NCBI GenBank assembly: GCA_000697335.1
Contig: JNEM01009140.1
Coordinates: forward strand, 1 to 30,955
Direction of reading: 5' to 3'
From: Conidiobolus incongruus B7586
Lineage: Eukaryota; Entomophthoromycota; Entomophthoromycetes; Entomophthorales; Conidiobolaceae
Length of the DNA stretch: 30,955 nt
Part shown: positions 1 through 10,818 of the stretch, piece after piece
Numbering within the stretch: position 1 is the stretch's first letter
Layout of the letters: every line of letters starts with the position of its first letter
Position numbers and translations under genes: made by a program
Notes under the pieces: model-generated
What the model was told of the DNA's origin: nothing
Database searches by the model: none
The model's input: only the letters and a program-made list of their open reading frames with translations

Positions 1-73
1 CTCTTGCCAATCCAAATTCGAGGCAGGGGTCAAATTCGACGCTGATCACTCGAGTATTGTGGGTAGTTACCAT
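1..73 (-). CDS. 5' end of an unrecognised gene (partial)
   Basis: The first 73 bases are clearly richer in G and C than the DNA beside them. On the minus strand they read as 24 open codons from an ATG at 71-73, beginning MVTTHNTRVISVEFD and running off the window edge. An in-frame TAA lies just upstream at 86-88, so the ATG is a plausible true start, although the base at -3 is C rather than a purine. I do not recognise the family from so few residues. It lies head-to-tail with NUP155, whose stop codon is about 560 bp away on the same strand. It could instead be an internal exon, but I see no convincing acceptor next to it. Confidence 0.4.
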   Translation of the reverse strand, partial: MVTTHNTRVISVEFDPCLEFGLAR

Positions 74-633
74 ATGCAAAATTCTTTACTTCCCACTAAT
101 TCTCTACCTTCTTATTCATTGGTTTAATAAATATTTAATTTTTTTGTTTGTAATTGCTTGGGGAATATAGTAGAATAATTGCGATTATATTAATGATGAT
201 ATATCCGGTTAATTTAATAATTTATTTTCATTATCGAATTAATTTATCCAATAATAATGAATAAAATATCAATCTTCTAATTGAATCAATTTATTTTTAA
301 TATCAACATGATTGGGCCTTAGTAATTATCTATTAATTAATCTATATTCATCATTTTATAACATGATCCAATTTTTTATTTTTAAAATACAATAATAATA
401 ATAATAATTTAAACCAATTTTAAGTTGGGTTGATCTTGAGTTAAAGAATCCTAAAAACCGAAATTAATATGTGAATAATACAAATCAATTAATAATTACT
501 TCGGCAGATCGTTTTGAGGGCAACTTGATCAATTTTTGGTCCTTTTGGGTGTACAATTTTTCTAGGATGTTTTCACCTTCGAAAGATCTAAATCAATAGT
601 ATTAGTTATTGAAATACTGTATGAAACAAGTGA
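74..633. other. Intergenic spacer with (AAT)6 microsatellite
   Basis: No gene is visible between the partial gene and the NUP155 stop codon. The stretch is AT-rich and holds a perfect six-unit AAT run at 391-408. It should contain the promoter of the partial gene and the 3' end of NUP155, but no element stands out. Confidence 0.5.
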
Positions 634-3600
634 TTACTTGAAAGATTGCATTCCATACTTAGCAATGTAACTTTCCCTGAGGAGTCCTAATTGTCTATTT
701 AAGAATGCCATAGGTTCGGAATCGTTCCAAGGTGGTAACTAAAACATATTAGAAAAATTCGAAAAATCAAAACTGGAGGGTTAACTACCTTGCCAATTCG
801 GAGACCTTCCCAATATAGAAGCACATCGGCCATTGGGAACCCGCAGAGTTCCATAGTACCCCAGACCCAGAGGTCGGGAAGGTAATTTTGCTGGAGCCAG
901 TGGTAATTGAGTAGAATGTGATTGATCATAGGAGGTGGAAACATTGGTGAATTTGTCGATAAATTGTCGTAGATAACGCGAATACCCATCTGAATTTGTT
1001 CAGATGCGGATTCTGGGTACTGCTGGTGAAGGTAGGTGATGCACGACTGCCACGTGTCCTTGATAAATGAGGGATCGACCGCTGTCGAGAGTTCCAGGAG
1101 ATTGAACAGTGCGACGTACTGACGTTGTGGAATAACGTACTTGTTGAGTAATTCGTCCGCAGTTAAGAGTGCATGGGGTGGTAATGCTTCAGGGTTTTTG
1201 AAAGGGAATGGAACGGTATCATACAGTTGTAGTTGGATTCTGCCAACCTAAAAGTCTCACGGTGAATAAGAAGTTTTAAAGAATAGTATAAAATACTTAC
1301 TTTCATAGCGTATTCAAGCTCGTTAAGTCTATCATTAATTATAGTGTTAGATTTGTCTGGATCGATCCTACGGAGGTAAGACACCGCGAATACTAAATAC
1401 TCTACGCGTTTGTCAATAGCAATCTCCAAACTAAAATAGATTTAATCAGATAATTCATTCAGTATATTTAATTAAATTTACCTCGTATCGTATGCAAGTT
1501 GACTATAAACAGCAGACACTTTTTGAAAATCCAATTTGACTTTATAGTGATTGATGAGTGCTTCGAGTTTGGGAATACTCGTAGGGTGTGATGATAGGAA
1601 TGGAACGAGTGACAAAGTATCGATCTAATCAAAATCATCATTAATCAAAAATTAATACAATATATATATATATAGTTTACCTTAAGCAACAAATCTTTCT
1701 GATTGTCCAACAAGTATTGGTACACTAAATTATGAAAATATTGATCTTCCACTTGAGGACACTTTTGGCACAATTCATCCAACATGGCTCTATATCTGGG
1801 ATGTTGCTCCATAGATTTGAGTGTTGTAAAGAGAACTCGATAGATGGAAACGTGAGGAGGATCGGAGTCGTATTGAGACGAATTGTTAGAGACCGCAACC
1901 TAAATAGTATGAATATCATTATTCAAGATTATAAAAACATTAGGAATTTACCTTATTAGCATGAAATAGAATTAAATCAATAGCACCTAAATGAATTATA
2001 TTAGTAAAATAGATATCAAAAACTTAAAACTATATGAATACCTGAAAAATAGTCCAAATTAATAAATTGCTGAACGAAGTAACATAATCTTTCCTGCGAT
2101 AAACTGGCGATTGGTTGGGTCAAGTATCTAGCAATTAAAAATTAATAAATACTTTAATATGACTATGAAATGATAGTCATTACTTGAGGCATTCCTTTAA
2201 ATAATCAAACTTAACCCCGTGGTGCATCTGCGTATCGATATTGATAGCCAATTGCAAGTACTGCTCAGCCTGCAGCAGAGTTAACGCCTCCGCGGGATAC
2301 AGGGACGAGCACTTGTTGGACAGAGTGTTAGCCAGGACATTATTCCTTTGGATATCAAACAAGAGCGCCGAAGTCTGGGCAAACCAGTATGTCAACTCAT
2401 TGAGTATCTCCTTACCAATAGGCGTGGTGACTAAATGGTCCAGTTGAAAGATGTCGACATTGGCTAACATTGGCTTGTTATCAACCAATAAGGACCAGTC
2501 CCAGCGCGCTTCGTTCAAGTTCAAGTGGGACGAAATTAGGATAAACAGTTCGCAAGCTTCCAAAATGTACTTGGCGAGCTTCTTCACCTCAAAGAAGTAC
2601 GATCTCTCCGTCGGCGTTTGGCAATGTGTAGATTCCGTGTAGTATGGCTCAATTTTATTCAAAATTTGGAGGAATTCTTCCAATTGGGATTTAATCTGAG
2701 TAGGGATCCACTCCGTGATGATGGCTTCTTTCTTGGCTTTGTCGTGTTTGATCAGAGATTTGCGCCAGACTGGTGACAAGATTTGGATCAAGTAAAGAGT
2801 GATACCATGAAGCTTTTCTTTGAATGAAACTTGAGCAATTGAGGGTAATGGTTTGCCAATCACCTCCAAGTGTGGATAGTGGGAAGGTGTAATCAAATTA
2901 GCAAAAAGAGGAACACTCGTTTCAGTCATGTCAAAGAAGAGTTTAATCACCTTAGCATCCAGTTCATTGGATGAAGTATCTAAATCTGGAATGAGGTGAG
3001 AACTGTAAGAGAGAGATTTGTGGTTCAAAAGTGCCAAACTCATAGTGGTAGTAAAAGGAGATCCATAGAACGAGATAAACTGGTCCAAGATAGCCTTTTG
3101 AGGGGGGTCTTGATGTAAAATTTGTGCCAATTGGTCAATAGGTCTCGGAAGTGCAAAAAAGTACACTTTACAAAATGATACGACCATAAAGTGTCGAGGG
3201 GGTGAAAACAGCTGAATGCCCCAAGAAGATAAGCTGGCAGTGGTGATACTTTGGCTCGATCCTGACGAACCCTTAAAAAGCTTAGTTAACATTGTTGCAG
3301 GAACTTCGTAGATTTGCCAAGCTTCGAAATCTGCACCCAATTGGATACTTTCAAAAGTTTCCCAAGATTGGAAGACGGAAGTAGGATTGCTGAAGTTGTA
3401 GGATGATAGTTTTCCAAGTGGGTAGGTGATGATGAATTTGCTAGAATCATGTGAAGAGCCACCATACATTAGAGAAACACCGTGGTTGAAGAATGAAGCA
3501 GATCTAGGATTTGATGGAATTTTCATTGACTGAACTGGAGGACTCTTAACAAACACAATCTTCAAATTTTGGGTAGTCTGAGTGATACTGGATTCTGTTA

Positions 3601-4824
3601 ACAGTTGGAGATATATTCTATGACCTAAATGGCTCACTGCAACAAGATGAATTGTATCAGATTGCGAAAGAGGGACAATATGCAAGGACTGTATAGAGAT
3701 CGGTATCTGTGTATTGGTATAGGGTGATTGAGGATTGTACTGAAGTGCTTGTGTCTTTAAATCAGGGAATTTTGTCACCAATCTGAAATTAGGACTATCT
3801 TTAGTTCCTAATGAAAACACTTGAACTAGAGAGCATTCGTGTAAACAATATAATAATCTCCTCGAAGTGTCAATGACCATGTCAGTGATCTTAGAAGGTG
3901 GAGTTAAAATAACTGGAATATTGATCAAAGATCCCAAAAAAGATCGATTCAAACAAATGAGTTTAGTTTCGTTGAAGAATAGTGATTCGCGATGATTGTA
4001 TCTCAACTCGTATATAAAACCATCCCGACCAGCCAAGTAGAGTCTTCTACAATCATCGTCATAAGCAATTGAAATGAAAGATAAATCGCCGGGAATCTGG
4101 CAACTGACATGCGTATTAATTACTCTAATTTGTTCTCCAACAATTTGCAATCCATACATCGTTATTTTTTGAGGAGTACAAACTATCAACAATTTAGAAA
4201 TTTCTTCACTGAAAATATCGGGATTGGTAGGGACAATGGCCAAATTGGTTATAATAGTTTCGGTAGGTTCTTGAAATTCTAATACCATTTTACTACAAAA
4301 ATTTCAATTAATAAGTTGAAAATGGAATATATACAATGATTTTACCCATCGATAGGATCCCAAAATCTTGCGTAATGAAAGTGATAAGAATATACCTTCC
4401 CTATCTCCGACGAAAATTTAAAAGTTACTGGCGATTGATTTACTAAATAATTAGATTAGTATTATAATATTAATAAAAACTAAAATAAATACCGCCAGAA
4501 TGAAAACCGAAAGCACCCTCCAAATCGATAGTTTTGACAAGTTTAGGACCTTGCCAAGGGTTGGGAGGTGTATAAATCGTAGGTTGGTCGTCTATCAAGA
4601 ACAGTTAGAAAGTAAAAAATAAAATAAATAATAGATATACTTTTGATTAATTCATAAAGATCTAATTTATTGGAAACTTTGTCAACCTGTTGGTTAATAT
4701 GGTAGAGTAAGTGAGTCCAAGTGGAATTCGAATCCGATTGAGTTGGCTGCTGACTCCCACTACTGCCGCCAACGTTACTACTGAACCCGGTATTTAATTG
4801 TTGGATTTGATTATTCGTAATCAT
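634..4824 (-). CDS. NUP155: Nucleoporin Nup155/Nup170, inner-ring scaffold, 11 exons
   Basis: This encodes a scaffold subunit of the inner ring of the nuclear pore complex. I read eleven exons on the minus strand: 4641-4824, 4493-4591, 4346-4442, 2184-4292, 2042-2127, 1952-1986, 1681-1899, 1482-1624, 1301-1430, 789-1247 and 634-738. Joined, they keep one frame of 3666 nt, or 1221 residues, slightly shorter than animal Nup155 and yeast Nup170. All ten introns are 49-56 bp with GT-AG ends, and most carry a CTAAT-like branch site. The N-terminal half matches the Nup155 beta-propeller: LLIVCTP, then RRLYLAGRDGFIYEL and DTSRRLLYCL in the order known for the family. The C-terminal half is a helical repeat region, including GVKFDYLKECLKYL and LWVWGTMELCG. 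The start is the first ATG after a low-complexity N-terminus rich in Q, S and N. There are no FG repeats, as expected for a scaffold nucleoporin. The smallest exon is 35 bp, so exon borders should be checked with transcripts. Confidence 0.92.
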
Positions 4825-6565
4825 GTATCAATTATTTATATAAATTAAAAAAATTAAAAAATGCTATCAATAAATATTATCAAACTATTTAATAGTATTA
4901 TTACTATAACTATTACTATTATATTTTATATAGGCTAATTAATGTTAATAAATTATTAAATAATTTTGAATAATTATTTGTAACAACTAGGGCTACAATA
5001 CAAATCATTTTTAAATTTCATTTTTCAATTCGATATTTATGGGATTAATATAGATTTATTGTTTTAATTTTTCAATCTGTAAGTTGAGATGAATTAAATA
5101 TATATTTTATAAGAATTGAACCATTGTAATATAATATTGATCTGTCTCAATATTCAATATTATGGATATAAATTATCTAATCATCAATCTTTAATGATAT
5201 TATCATCTTCAACATTGATCCTTCATGATTATAATGTTTAAAATATTTTTAGTATTTATAATGAAATTTTAATTTGAGATTGAATGGTATTAGTATATAT
5301 ATTAAATAACTCAAAATTAAAATTTATGCGAATCTATTTATATATACAATATTATCGAATTTCTAGATCAAAAATTTTATGTAATATTGGGATTATATGA
5401 TTAAGTTTATAAATTCTATTTTTTTCAATATTAAGCATTGATTTTCATAATCATTTTGATAACTAAAAATCATTCTAATTCCTATAGTAAGACTCTAAAA
5501 TATAAAAATATATATTTAATAATTAGTATATTCATATTGTTAATCACTCCATTAATAACATATATTCTTTCAAATTTCTATATTAATTACGAAATGATTA
5601 TGTCATAAATTCCAAAAATGCTTTTAGCTTTTCAAATTTATTAAAAATTTTTAAATTAACAATTTGTATTTTTTGTTATTATTTTAAATCAATATTTCAA
5701 AAATTATTATGAATTCAATCTTTAATAAATTTCGTATAAATATTGTTCAGACCGAGGTTTCGTAAGTATGGCTATTCAAATTAACCTAAATTTGAAATAA
5801 TTATTCAATTGTTTTTCAATCGGTTAATATTAAGATTTTTCAATTTGGCAATATTGTGATTTTCAAATAATCAAAGTATTAGTTTATTTCAGATTTCTAT
5901 TATTAGTATAATTAATTTTGGTATTAAGTTAAATTCATAAATGAAAGTTATTGCAAGTTTGAAGGATTTTAAAATAGGCGAAATTATATAGTATGTTTTT
6001 CACTATTTAAGTTAGAAAATTCTTTTAAGATATTATTACAACTAATTCTTTTTTGGATAATGAATATTAATTATTAAGCAATTAAATTCATTTAATTTAG
6101 TGTATACGATATTCACATGACCTTGATATAATAATAAGTATCGTTTGAACTAAGAATGACCTATAGCATTTTATATTTAAATTAAAAATGTATAATATTA
6201 ATATTATTGTCATAATAAAACCCTCAATTAACAAAGATATCCCATTGTTATCCTTTTCCAAATAAATTAGGAAATCAAGTAGTTAAACCATTCTTTAAAA
6301 TATTAGAAATTACTATAATATTGAATAAATTAATGAAAAATTATCAATTATTAAAAAATGAGTATAGTCTATATATTAAATGAACAATATATTACTGTTT
6401 TTGGGTATATTTAGTATTCAGTAAAGGAATTGGGTCATATGAAGATGGGGGGATTAATCATTATTTGAGATAAACTCGAAATTCAGTTTTATGATAACCT
6501 AAATCAATAATGGGTATTTTATTAAATCAATATAAATTATATTGATTTTTGTCTAATGTACTTGA
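4825..6565. other. AT-rich intergenic region
   Basis: This stretch separates the NUP155 start from the arrestin stop. It consists of short A/T words with stop codons in every frame. I see no gene, RNA or repeat of note. It must hold the NUP155 promoter and the arrestin 3' end. Confidence 0.5.
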
Positions 6566-7621
6566 TTAATAGATGGCTTCCGAAGATATTGAGCAAGTAT
6601 AAGGGGGTGGAGGGGGGAGAGTTGTGGGCGCACATCGAAGGTCGCCGAACAGTGGAATGGAGCTCAAGTGCTGCGTTTCATATCTTGGCAAATTGAGGTT
6701 ACTTTGATAGTCGTTGAGGAGGGTTGTGAAGGGGATTTTAATTAGTGTGCCAATGGCGGTTTCGTCAGGGTGATAATAGTGGATAATTAATTGAATACTG
6801 TATTTTACATCAAGGAATGAGTGACTCATAGTAGGGCAAGTTTGGCCACCCTTGGATTTCCCGCTAATAGGAATATAGATCTCTGCAGAACATGAGTCCT
6901 TGGAATAATCAATAATGTCTTGTGATAGTTCCAGTGCGTTGAGAGTAATTGAATGCTCTTGAGGAGTGGTAGATTGTATACATAAATCCTGGACAATAGA
7001 TGCCATGATGGATTTGATCTGAAGTTTTGTTGATTTTTCAATTTGAATACTCAGTGGAATAGCGTCATCTTGTTCATAACATGATTTTGGGCTGGTAATC
7101 TTATATTTTAATTGATCTTTTCTGTTAGCAGTGTAGCAAATATCGTCAATAGAAGCCTGAGGAAGTGATGGAAGCTGAATTAATTGAAGGGCTTGCTCAG
7201 AGGATTGAGATGATTTTGATAGACGACCATGGCATTCTTTTAGTCTAGCACTGCAAGAATATTGAATTTTGATATGATGTGTCTGGATTGAGCATGGTAG
7301 ATCAACATTAGGAATAGAAAATTCAAAAGGAATCAAATGACTACCAGCACTCAATTGAATGGTTTCAGTAATAATAGGAAAAGATTGATCGATTATTGTA
7401 GACTTATAGGACTTGGGATTGACTTTACACGGCGTCACCGTTAAGGTACCCTTGAATTGGATATGTAAATCTTTAATGGTTGTAGGTTTAGAAGCGCAGA
7501 TATCAATATGACCTATAATAAACGCATTTTGTGTGGTAGTTGATGACGGAAGATATATCGAATCGTTAATAATATGAAGTTTTAAAGAAGTAGAATTTTT
7601 ATAAAAATACAAGGAAGACAT
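6566..7621 (-). CDS. Alpha-arrestin-like trafficking adaptor with PY motifs
   Basis: This is a 351-residue single-exon protein with arrestin architecture: an N-terminal beta-sandwich (about 5-150) with IIGHIDICASKP and IQFKGTLTV, and a C-terminal one (about 165-325) containing YEQDDAIPLSIQIEKS and YSIQLIIHYYHPDE. The proline-rich tail has PPPPPY (336-341) and an earlier LPRY. In fungal arrestin-related trafficking adaptors such PY motifs recruit Nedd4/Rsp5-type ubiquitin ligases, which ubiquitinate plasma-membrane transporters and send them into endocytosis. That role here is inferred from the family. An ATG ten codons upstream (7651) would add a hydrophobic MNLFLLIIAI. I prefer 7621 because a TATA-like box at 7671-7678 would place the transcription start at about 7640-7650, at or inside the upstream ATG. 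The upstream stretch also resembles a branch site plus acceptor. The specific cargo cannot be told from the sequence. Confidence 0.85.
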   Translation of the reverse strand: MSSLYFYKNSTSLKLHIINDSIYLPSSTTTQNAFIIGHIDICASKPTTIKDLHIQFKGTLTVTPCKVNPKSYKSTIIDQSFPIITETIQLSAGSHLIPFEFSIPNVDLPCSIQTHHIKIQYSCSARLKECHGRLSKSSQSSEQALQLIQLPSLPQASIDDICYTANRKDQLKYKITSPKSCYEQDDAIPLSIQIEKSTKLQIKSIMASIVQDLCIQSTTPQEHSITLNALELSQDIIDYSKDSCSAEIYIPISGKSKGGQTCPTMSHSFLDVKYSIQLIIHYYHPDETAIGTLIKIPFTTLLNDYQSNLNLPRYETQHLSSIPLFGDLRCAPTTLPPPPPYTCSISSEAIY

Positions 7622-7670
7622 GATTGCTATAATTAGTAAAAATAAATTCAAAACTCAGGAACAATAACCC

Positions 7671-7678
7671 TTTATATA
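7671..7678 (-). promoter_or_regulatory. TATA box of the arrestin gene
   Basis: The minus strand reads AGTATATAAAGGG here, a good TATA consensus followed by G residues. It is about 50 bp upstream of the chosen ATG at 7621 and only 20 bp upstream of the alternative ATG at 7651. Chance TATA matches are common in this AT-rich DNA, but this one is well placed. Confidence 0.45.
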
Positions 7679-7756
7679 CTATTTAAATTGGACAAAAAAT
7701 GCTATATTAAATATTTTGTACAATTTTAAATCATACAAATTAAAAATTCACATTAA

Positions 7757-8188
7757 TTATTTTTCAACTTCTTTCATCCAATCATCTCTAAGATATTTCA
7801 CCAACATCCCACCCAAATTACCAACTACTCAATCATTCACAATGATTTTTCTAGCATCCTCAACAAAAAAGGTTGTCAACCTCAATTAGGAAAGGATTTT
7901 TCTCTGAATGTTACCTAATACAAGGTAATCTCTTAATAAATAATTATCACATCTGTGAAAATTTTATTAGTACAGCTATAGCAAGAGGTGTGGATATTTA
8001 CCTTTAATAGGATAATACACGATATTTTTGTTGGGTACATTCTCGCGACTACCATAATTTAAATTACATATACCAATTTGATACTTTTTCACTTCAATTT
8101 TCAAGCTAAACTCATAAGTTCATATTAATCAACAATCATATTTCACAAATAATACTCTAAAAAACATTTTCAAAGTATTAAAAATTCA
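7757..8188 (-). pseudogene. 3' part of an unrecognised spliced gene, probably decayed
   Basis: Several coding-like pieces on the minus strand sit between good splice sites. The last one reads GNLGGMLVKYLRDDWMKEVE and ends at a stop at 7757-7759. Before it lie 7915-7952 (reading NYLLRDYLVL) and 8002-8105 (reading KIEVKKYQIGICNLNYGSRE). The intervening introns are 7953-8001 (49 bp, with an ACTAAT branch site) and 8106-8155 (50 bp), the size seen in NUP155. A possible earlier exon, 8156-8188, carries an in-frame TGA, and the junction of 8002-8105 with 7915-7952 also leads into a stop. The last intron would be 87-90 bp, longer than usual. The pieces are too coding-like for random AT-rich DNA but do not join cleanly, so a decayed host gene is the best reading. 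A real gene with borders I have misplaced is the alternative. The product family is not recognised. Confidence 0.35.
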
Positions 8189-10818
8189 CTGTTATTTTAA
8201 ATAGAAATAAAACATTAAAAGGAATAACTAATTTCTAATCAAATAATAGAAAAATATTCAAGTTGACTTCAAATATATCAGGATAATGATCAGATCAAAT
8301 GACTAGTAATTTTTTTCCAAATAAAATTCTAATCATAATACTGGGTAAACATTATTCGAAATTATATTTTCTCCTATTTGTTTAATTTTTATCAAATTTA
8401 TAAATTTTGTGATTAGTGGTAATAAATTAAATGTTACTTTATTTTGAATTTAATATTCATTTAGAGAGATTGAATTAGAGTATAAGTTTTTGGTAATATT
8501 ACAATATCAATTGATAGAAATAGATAAAATAATTGGCTGAAGCAAGTAAGCTACTGTTAGTAAGTGATAGTATTAGATCAAAGGCTTTATTGTAAAGATA
8601 AGAGTATATTATTATCTTATAGGAGGTCCACTGACCTCCCCTGGTTAGATTTACGATATTGATTCTTTTATAGTCAAATTGTCAGTTAAAGATAATGTTT
8701 AGAGGTGATATAAGTTTTCTAGAAAACAAGACCTTTAGAGGAAGGTGGGGTGTATTATGGAGTAACATCCCTATAAAAAACTAAATGGCATTGCAAAAAT
8801 GCTCAGGCAAACTACCATCTAGGTAACCACAATAACAAAATGATATTCACTAAAAAACATAATTTAAAAGCCCAATAAGGTTTGATATTCTTAATTTTTT
8901 ACCTATTACTAAAAAATATCTATTAAATTATTATTCAATAGTATCTGATAAATCATTTTATTTTAGCTTTAATAAGACAAGTTTGGTTAAAAATATTAAT
9001 TTTCTAAATTTAGTAATTTGCCATATTTAGAAATTATTTTAAAAATAGATATTAAAAAATTAAAATCTTAGTAATAATTACAAGTTTGATATTTGAAAGT
9101 TTGGCAAATTTAGTCTAGTATCCAAATTTAGTAATTAAATCTCAATATGGAATACATTGATCAGATAATAGCAGAAGAAAATTTCTTATATTTGTTAATT
9201 TATAAGAGTTTAATAATAAAAAATAATCACAAAATATAGTAATATTGTTTAAATTTGATATATTATGAGTTTTAGCTTCTTTTGCCTATTACAGGAAATA
9301 AAGTTCTAATTTCAATCAAATAATAATATAATTTTAAATATATCAAAATCAGTAAATACATTGGTATTACTTATAATATTGATACCCAAATATAACAAAG
9401 ATGAACAGATATGATTATTAATATTTAGCTATTATATATATCATATCCACTCCTTTCAAAACACATTGATATCAATCCAAATATATTAGTAACGTTAATA
9501 TAAGTATAAAATTAAAAATTCGAATATTATATAGAATTAATATTAACTCTCTAATATAAATATTTGATTGTTTGGTCTATTTAAAAAGTAATATGAGCAA
9601 TAAAATAATTTAAGTCCTATAATCATACTCATTAAGATCTTTTATAGAAAATGTAATGAATGGTTAATAGTAATATACATAGACCATTATAATTGACCGT
9701 TTCTTCATAATATTGATAATTTGGAAAACTTGACAATATTCAATATATTTTTAGTTTTTACATTGATCTTTTTAATTGCAAAATCAAATAAAATCACGAA
9801 ATGGATACAAGTAATGATTATTCATTATATTTAAAATAATTATAAATCATAAAACATTTATACAATATATCAAATAAAAAATATTTAAAAAATTGATTGA
9901 TTAGATTTGTATATTTAAAATTATTGATATTTGGTATATCAAATGGTAATAAAAAATGAATATCATATAATCACTAGATTGATATCAAAAATTTCATACA
10001 CATGATTTATATCAGTTTTATTAATACCCAACAAATGAATTTTATTTTTTATTGAAAAGCTAAATCATTTTGTAAATATTTTATAAAAATTTACAAACAT
10101 CATAATAATATTTAGTGATCCAGAATTAAAAAAAACCATTGATGTTTGATGAATTCATTTAATATTACGATCTAATAGATCAATATATTCATGACAATAG
10201 ATTAAATATTATTGAATCTTTTTTAATTTGTAGTGATGTAGTGTGATTGTTAAAATTGTGTGCATAATATATTTCATGTTGATTGTATACTATGTTGCAT
10301 GCATTATATATTATGAAAATTTATATCCCAAACTCTTTATTAATTATATTGATTAATATATGACCTAATATATATAAATTTTATAACTTGAGCTTTGTTT
10401 TTAAAGATGAAACAGGTGCATTTCATGCTATATATTGTATTTTACCTTTCAAGTTTATCAAAATCTCAAGTTGTTCAATCAAAATCCTTTTTCAATCAAT
10501 ATCAAATAAAATATTCAATAATTTTTTGAATTGGATCGAATATTTTGCTGAAACGCACATATACATATATTGAAAATATCTTAATTTATCAGAAAATATT
10601 TTGATAATAATAAGATATATTTTATAGTGTATTATAATATTGTATCTTATAATTTGTTGAAAATAATTAATTATTCAATCTAATTCGAGATTAAATTATT
10701 AATTAAAAAAATTAAAATCTTTTACAGACCATTAACAATTTAATTATTATTGTATATCAAATTAAAAAATATCATATAAAATAAATTCAAATGAAAAATT
10801 TATTAATATTTAAATAAA
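8189..10818. other. Intergenic region with a GC-richer, hairpin-bearing patch
   Basis: Most of this stretch is A/T words without a supported gene. The patch at about 8530-8830 is richer in G and C. It contains a perfect 7-bp hairpin at 8622-8639 with a 4-nt loop, and on the minus strand short coding-like pieces such as MVVCLSIFAMPFSFL and GGQWTSYKIIIYS interrupted by stops. It may be further debris of the decayed gene next to it. A short open frame at about 10388-10573 lacks an ATG and is not convincing. The 3' end of the alpha-glucosidase gene lies near 10818. Confidence 0.4.
8622..8639. repeat. Perfect short hairpin GGAGGTC-CACT-GACCTCC
   Basis: This is a 7-bp GC-rich stem with a 4-nt loop. 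A second weaker stem, AAGATAA (8595-8601) with TTATCTT (8612-8618), lies just before it. GC-rich stems are rare in this intergenic DNA. It may be a chance palindrome in old coding sequence or part of a small structured RNA. Confidence 0.4.

Noticed and set aside
10388-10573. Open frame of 61 codons at the end of the spacer before the alpha-glucosidase gene
   Set aside because: It has no ATG, its residues are those typical of AT-rich DNA (I, K, F, N, Y), and neither flank continues it.
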